A stretch of DNA of 7,500 nucleotides from Rhodospirillales bacterium (lineage in GTDB: Bacteria; Pseudomonadota; Alphaproteobacteria; Acetobacterales; Acetobacteraceae): positions 1 through 7,500 of the forward strand of contig JANXSA010000019.1 of NCBI GenBank assembly GCA_025352915.1, given 5' to 3'. Below the pieces are notes generated by a model that saw only the letters and a list, made by a program, of their open reading frames with translations, made no database searches and was not told the DNA's origin. The position numbers were made by a program, and so were the translations under genes. Positions 6,801-7,500 of the stretch are shown here, piece after piece. Position 1 is the stretch's first letter. Every line of letters begins with the position of its first letter.

Positions 6801-7397
6801 GCCGCTACCGGCACGATCCTGGAAGACGAAGCCATCAGCGACATCGTCGCGGTGAACGGCGCGACCGGCAATCCGGTGGCGATCGCGCCAGTGTTCTATG
6901 CCGGCCCAGTCGCCGGGCTGGAGCGCGAGATGATCCTGCTCACCCCGGAAAACCTGACCATCGCGCTGGCCGGACCGAACTGGTTCGTCCATTCCGGCAG
7001 CGGCGACGACGCCATCGCGGCGTTCGGCGGCACCAACGTGCTGGACGGCGGCACCGGCTCGAATTTCCTCACCGGCGGGTCCGGCGCGGATACGTTCTTC
7101 GTCGATGCCCGTGGTGCCACCGCGCCGATCTGGAGCACCGTGAACGGCTTCAGCACCGGCGATGCCGCCACACTATGGGGCGTGTCGGAAAGCAGCTTCG
7201 ATCTCAACTGGTTCGACGGCCAGGGCGCGCCGGACTTCACCGGGCTGACCCTGCACGCCACCGCTGTCGGGCGCCCAACGGCGTCACTGACCCTCCCGGG
7301 ATTCACCAATGCCCAGCGGACCGGGGGCGGGCTGACGGTGCTGTTCGGCCACGATCCCGGGAGCGATAGCGATTACATGTTTGTGCTGGCAAATTGA
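372..7397 (+). CDS. Giant calpain-like (C2) cysteine protease with Calx-beta repeats, SVVTWG repeats and RTX export module
   Basis: The protein has 2341 residues, starting MSWTASLGD and ending DYMFVLAN before TGA 7395-7397. Visible order: N-terminal region 1-148; calpain-like protease 149-398 (Gln161, Cys167, His349, Asn367); ten Calx-beta-like repeats 407-1557; linker 1558-1599; ten SVVTWG repeats 1600-2030; one canonical-type Calx-beta 2036-2153; RTX nonapeptides 2208-2243; C-terminal tail to 2341. There is no N-terminal signal peptide or transmembrane segment. RTX proteins of this layout usually leave the cell through a type I (ABC/membrane-fusion/TolC) channel using a C-terminal signal and fold in external calcium, so I infer secretion or surface exposure. 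Cys167 is the only cysteine, as expected for an exported RTX protein with a thiol catalyst. No transporter genes lie in the window. The substrate is unknown; the repeat arrays could be stalks, adhesive surfaces or spacers. No frameshift is visible. The protease and RTX assignments are firm at the motif level; the biological role is not. Confidence 0.96.
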   Translation: MSWTASLGDAQIGALATAASADNTVTYLEMLGLLEAAAGDGISAVEFADLQTVHANFAPLYGSDYIRSISTSVIAGNPGNAKFWGGAKAIGDVAALGDMAAGLSAQKAGWLIDKWFLGRDLPMPVVGGDTANSKAASGVYSYAKVTGALFVGGATASDINQGSAGTCYLVASLGAIAGVNGAMITDAVIDNANGSYGVRFYLDGAPVYVTVDQNVPVTGTNRVALSSNVEHSLSGESWVSLIEKAYAQLNAQANINNAGKWSGEASYQAVEGGWANPIKQLTNLSYRYYSSYYAGVPDNFKASEVTSTDAGTYKQTIIDGLAGGAIGWLASFGNTYDAGNSKQNLVSGHAFMLLGYDAGTDRFTVRNPWGGTGGGYNAQFTVTIGDFWNSTVKGIVALSEAGAAPPVFSYTLASSAGEATPATEGDTVTLTITRSGTGAASTVYVSTTGISAGAGDFGGVNRVAVNFAAQETTASLAVKTNADTLAEATESFRADIFATAAGTVSAASVVSHIKDKVAAVFSYGATSSAPDAGHAAIEGTGITYTITRSGTGSASTIYLSTMGVTADGADIAGLDTFTLQFAAYETVKSITIATLRDSAVEGTESFNLEFRENPDSAGTTALATGFIADAALPAYGYTIQSSAGSAAAAVEEGGAVRFSIHRSGTGTQSTVYVATGQGSAGNADYAALALQAVTFEAYQSVATVTVQTNQDWWLETPEYFRLDLFLQQGAASFATHGTGFLKDRPTADYNYAITNSSDAAPVAEGGGIVFAVTRSGSGTASTVYLSTTNGSAGSLDYAGLDQFALEFAAYETSKQVIIETLADAGSEEAEHFWLNLYRNIADSAPATSSQGRIADAAAPSFDYSVASSAPAAAPAGEGGQISFTITRSGTGAASTVYVSTSDSTAWGSTDFAPVTELAVDFAAHESTKTVTVATYADTSTEGDEYFWLDLYETYADSQTGAYAAFARGTIADAVVTDFSYAVSSDAGFASPASEGASVTFTITRSGTGAASTVYVSTSDSSAWAGVDFAALPALAVNFAPYETSKAVTVATYQDSATEGPESFWLDLYESYADSLSGDYAAYASGHIADAAVVDFDYTVASSAGILTPASEGDAITFTVTRSGTGAASTVYLSTTGSTAQDGNDFQGLAAQPLLFAANETIKTVTVATYQDSATEGAEYFWLDLFESYADSQDGDYAAFASGYIADAVVVDFSYSVTSDAPAGAPAGEGANITFTITRNSTGADSVVYVRTSDATATGGTDYEHLPAQALAFATGETSKTITVPTYQDSADEGLEYFWLDLFESYADSLAGDYAAFASGHLADTSSAVFAYTVASNAGILTPVAEGGAVSFTITRSGTGAASTVYVTTTGATATAGSDFQALSALAVSFGANDLTRTVTVNALADATIDPGEYFWLDVFQSLTDSQAGTYATYTSAYLTDPTPANFDYTVTSTAAGTPVTEGDDVTFTITRNGTGAASTVYVTTIESTALENIDYTGLPIVEVTFAANETAKTITVHTLADEASEGAEHFWLDLYTSLGDIAGGGFLTFGTANIVDPFSAFGVLSAAPAAAANSAKLTAANVAITSFRGDRPGSFANTRAFAAIRSDRSVVTWGDAENGGDSSAVSRQLAGVVRITPNAFAFAALRADGSVVTWGNASLGGNSAAVAAALAGAIDVTDVFSTMSAFAALRRDGSVVTWGDPSTGGNSAPAARSLDGTVDVTAIVSNMSAFAALRADGSVVTWGYGAFGGDSTAVATAIDGTLDVIRLAATGSAFAAIRSDGSVVTWGNAADGGDSSAVATALNGAIDVVGIGATASAFAAIRADGSVVTWGQNQAGGSSTAAAAALDGSTGVIALAATQSAFAARRSDGSVVAWGSASSGGDLAGVAVQRDGTVDAVKILANSSAFAALRGDGSVVTWGHGPYGGDAAAVASQLTSVVSLAATEQAFAALRADGSVVTWGSFLGGGNSADVAAQLDGTIDVVQLTGTGLAFAALRADGSVVTWGDQVQGGFSGAVASALTSVSQLTAGSNATATADLAVAAADAAKPEGGAGATTPFTFTVTRTGNTGTAISVPYSVSPAAPRPAGAAAFSGGVLPSGTVAFAANQTSTTITIAVAGDAVLEGNQNFTVTLGPAPAGVAFVTTAATGTILEDEAISDIVAVNGATGNPVAIAPVFYAGPVAGLEREMILLTPENLTIALAGPNWFVHSGSGDDAIAAFGGTNVLDGGTGSNFLTGGSGADTFFVDARGATAPIWSTVNGFSTGDAATLWGVSESSFDLNWFDGQGAPDFTGLTLHATAVGRPTASLTLPGFTNAQRTGGGLTVLFGHDPGSDSDYMFVLAN
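816..1565 (+). other. Calpain-like cysteine protease catalytic domain (peptidase family C2), residues 149-398
   Basis: The domain opens LFVGGATASDINQGSAGTCY, matching the calpain entry motif LFV...D(I/V)xQGxxGDC. The Gln161 to Cys167 spacing of six residues equals that of oxyanion Gln and nucleophile in papain-clan enzymes. SGHAFMLLGYD provides His349 and VRNPWGG provides Asn367 with the Trp369 that usually follows it in calpains. A segment GESWVSLIEKAYAQLN matches the calpain W..L.EKAYAKL motif. The residue before the nucleophile is Thr166 rather than the usual Asp, and Tyr168 replaces the usual Trp. All triad residues are present, so I predict an active endopeptidase. Animal calpain core domains bind calcium; whether this one does cannot be read from the sequence. 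Confidence 0.9.
1590..5042 (+). repeat. Ten tandem Calx-beta-like repeats, residues 407-1557
   Basis: Repeat starts by residue are 407, 520, 634, 748, 860, 977, 1094, 1211, 1328 and 1445, giving lengths of 113, 114, 114, 112, 117, 117, 117, 117, 117 and 113. Each begins (D/V)F(S/D)Y, then has an EG turn, a strand like FTITRSGTGAASTVYVST, a central FAAxET(S/T)K strand, and an acidic stretch ending E(Y/H)FWLDL. This is the order of Calx-beta domains: EG turn, ITRSG strand, FxxxE strand, ExFxLxL strand. Calx-beta domains are immunoglobulin-like sandwiches that often bind calcium in exchangers, integrin beta4 and bacterial surface proteins. Here an added segment such as ESYADSxxGDYAAFASG links each unit to the next. 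The middle repeats are the most uniform, and the DNA coding for ITRSGTG is nearly the same in most units, suggesting amplification by duplication. Repeats 1-4 have drifted more. Confidence 0.88.
5043..5168 (+). other. Linker between the two repeat arrays, residues 1558-1599
   Basis: This 42-residue Ala-rich stretch joins the last array Calx-beta repeat to the first SVVTWG repeat. Its end, KLTAANVAITSFRGDRPG, may be the back half of a degenerate extra SVVTWG unit, since real units also place a V-x-x-(I/L/F) strand just before AFAA. Otherwise I see no known domain. Confidence 0.5.
5169..6461 (+). repeat. Ten tandem 41-44-residue SVVTWG repeats, RCC1-like, residues 1600-2030
   Basis: The consensus is AFAALRADGSVVTWG, then four variable residues, GG(D/N)SxAVAxxLxG, (I/V)DV and a short variable tail. 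Units start at residues 1600, 1641, 1685, 1729, 1773, 1817, 1861, 1905, 1946 and 1990. Most are 44 residues (132 bp); units 1, 8 and 10 are 41. Unit 7 has VVAWG and Arg for Leu at the fifth position. The AFAAxxxDGSVVTWG core recalls RCC1-type propeller strands, but the GQLG signature of true RCC1 repeats is missing, so this is only an RCC1-like assignment. Very similar SVVTWG...GGDSSAV repeats are, from memory, abundant in predicted dinoflagellate proteins and in some bacterial surface proteins. A beta-propeller or solenoid serving binding or display is likely; the ligand is unknown. Confidence 0.85.
6477..6830 (+). other. Separate canonical-type Calx-beta domain, residues 2036-2153
   Basis: The segment runs from DLAVAAADAAKPEGG through FTFTVTRTGNTGTAISVPYSV and VLEGNQNFTVTLGPAP to GTILEDE. 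This is the usual bacterial Calx-beta pattern, with a PEG turn, a TRTG strand, the EGNQNFTVTL strand and a closing ILEDE. It lacks the FWLDL and YADS features of the ten-repeat array, so it belongs to a different subgroup and was probably acquired or retained separately. It sits between the SVVTWG array and the RTX tail. Confidence 0.85.
6993..7100 (+). repeat. RTX (hemolysin-type) calcium-binding nonapeptides, residues 2208-2243
   Basis: Four consecutive nine-residue units can be read: SGSGDDAIA, AFGGTNVLD, GGTGSNFLT and GGSGADTFF, followed by VD. The pattern is GGxGxDxUx; the first and last units fit best and the middle two are degenerate. RTX units form a parallel beta-roll that binds calcium outside the cell. 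Four units is short compared with typical RTX toxins. Confidence 0.85.
7101..7394 (+). other. C-terminal tail, probable type I secretion signal region, residues 2244-2341
   Basis: The tail follows the RTX block and contains WSTVNGFSTGDAATLWGV and a W-F-D-G-Q-G-A...GLTLHAT segment, ending DSDYMFVLAN. The pattern of a GD-containing strand, then LWGV, then a GLTLHA strand matches a C-terminal module I remember from calcium-binding proteins of Acetobacteraceae and relatives. Type I secretion signals lie in the last 50-100 residues and have little sequence conservation, so this is assigned from position and module, not from a defined motif. Residues 2154-2207 just before the RTX units (including AGPVAGLEREMILLTPENLT) appear to belong to the same module. 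Confidence 0.65.
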
Positions 7398-7409
7398 AGA
7401 GAAGCAAGG

Positions 7410-7461
7410 CTGGGCTCTGCCCAGACCCGCCAGGGGCCAAGCCCCTGGACCTTATTTATTT
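7410..7461 (+). terminator. Double-hairpin intrinsic terminator / possible dispersed repeat
   Basis: Twelve bases after the stop codon is CTGGGC (7410-7415), a TCT loop and GCCCAG (7419-7424), a perfect six-base-pair stem. Five bases later comes CCAGGGGC (7430-7437), a CAA loop and GCCCCTGG (7441-7448), a perfect eight-base-pair stem. A T-rich stretch ACCTTATTTATTT (7449-7461) follows. The second hairpin plus T-run fits a rho-independent terminator for the giant gene, though the T-run is interrupted. Similar paired GC-rich hairpins occur repeatedly between genes in Acetobacteraceae as far as I recall, so this may be a copy of a dispersed palindromic element. Confidence 0.7.
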
Positions 7462-7500
7462 GGGATTAATTGGATTCCAAAAGCCGGCAGCCTTCGGAAA
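7462..7500. other. 3' flank, no gene supported
   Basis: This is AT-richer than the rest of the window, with a tiny palindrome TTGG ATT CCAA (7470-7480). On the minus strand it is open from the window edge to a TAA in the T-rich part, reading FPKAAGFWNPINPK. It could be the end of a convergent gene or part of the dispersed repeat. I see no further feature. Confidence 0.3.

Noticed and set aside
5990..7369. 459-codon plus-strand frame over the SVVTWG/RTX end
   Set aside because: It is almost entirely Arg/His/Gly-rich low-complexity sequence; the main frame carries clean repeats and RTX units.

Overview
This is strongly GC-rich DNA from a probable alphaproteobacterium. An Acetobacteraceae-like (Rhodospirillales) source fits best. 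The grounds are the GC-rich codon use, the style of the C-terminal calcium-binding/export module, and a double-hairpin 3' element of a kind I remember from that family; no marker gene is present to confirm it.

One giant gene fills almost the whole window (372-7397, + strand, 2341 residues). I read it as a secreted, calcium-associated multidomain protein. In order it has: an unassigned N-terminal region (residues 1-148); a calpain-like (peptidase family C2) cysteine protease domain with an apparently intact Cys167/His349/Asn367 triad and Gln161 as oxyanion-hole residue (149-398); ten tandem Calx-beta-like repeats of 112-117 residues (407-1557); a 42-residue linker; ten tandem 41-44-residue repeats with the core SVVTWG (1600-2030); one separate, more canonical Calx-beta domain (2036-2153); a short block of degenerate RTX nonapeptides (2208-2243); and a C-terminal export-type tail. 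There is no N-terminal signal peptide. With the C-terminal RTX block this predicts type I secretion. The only cysteine in the protein is the predicted catalytic one.

Upstream (1-211, - strand) lies the 5' end of a divergently transcribed gene of unknown function. The 160-bp gap between the two starts (212-371) holds both ribosome binding sites and a small inverted repeat, but no convincing promoter. Downstream of the giant gene (7398-7500) are two adjacent GC-rich hairpins followed by a T-rich stretch, which looks like a terminator and possibly a dispersed repeat, then AT-richer DNA without a supportable gene.

No secretion apparatus, immunity protein, mobile element, RNA gene or CRISPR array is visible. 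The function of the big protein (secreted protease, adhesin, toxin or predation/symbiosis factor) cannot be decided from this window. Its architecture, a calpain-like protease joined to two different large repeat arrays and an RTX export module, is the item most worth pursuing.
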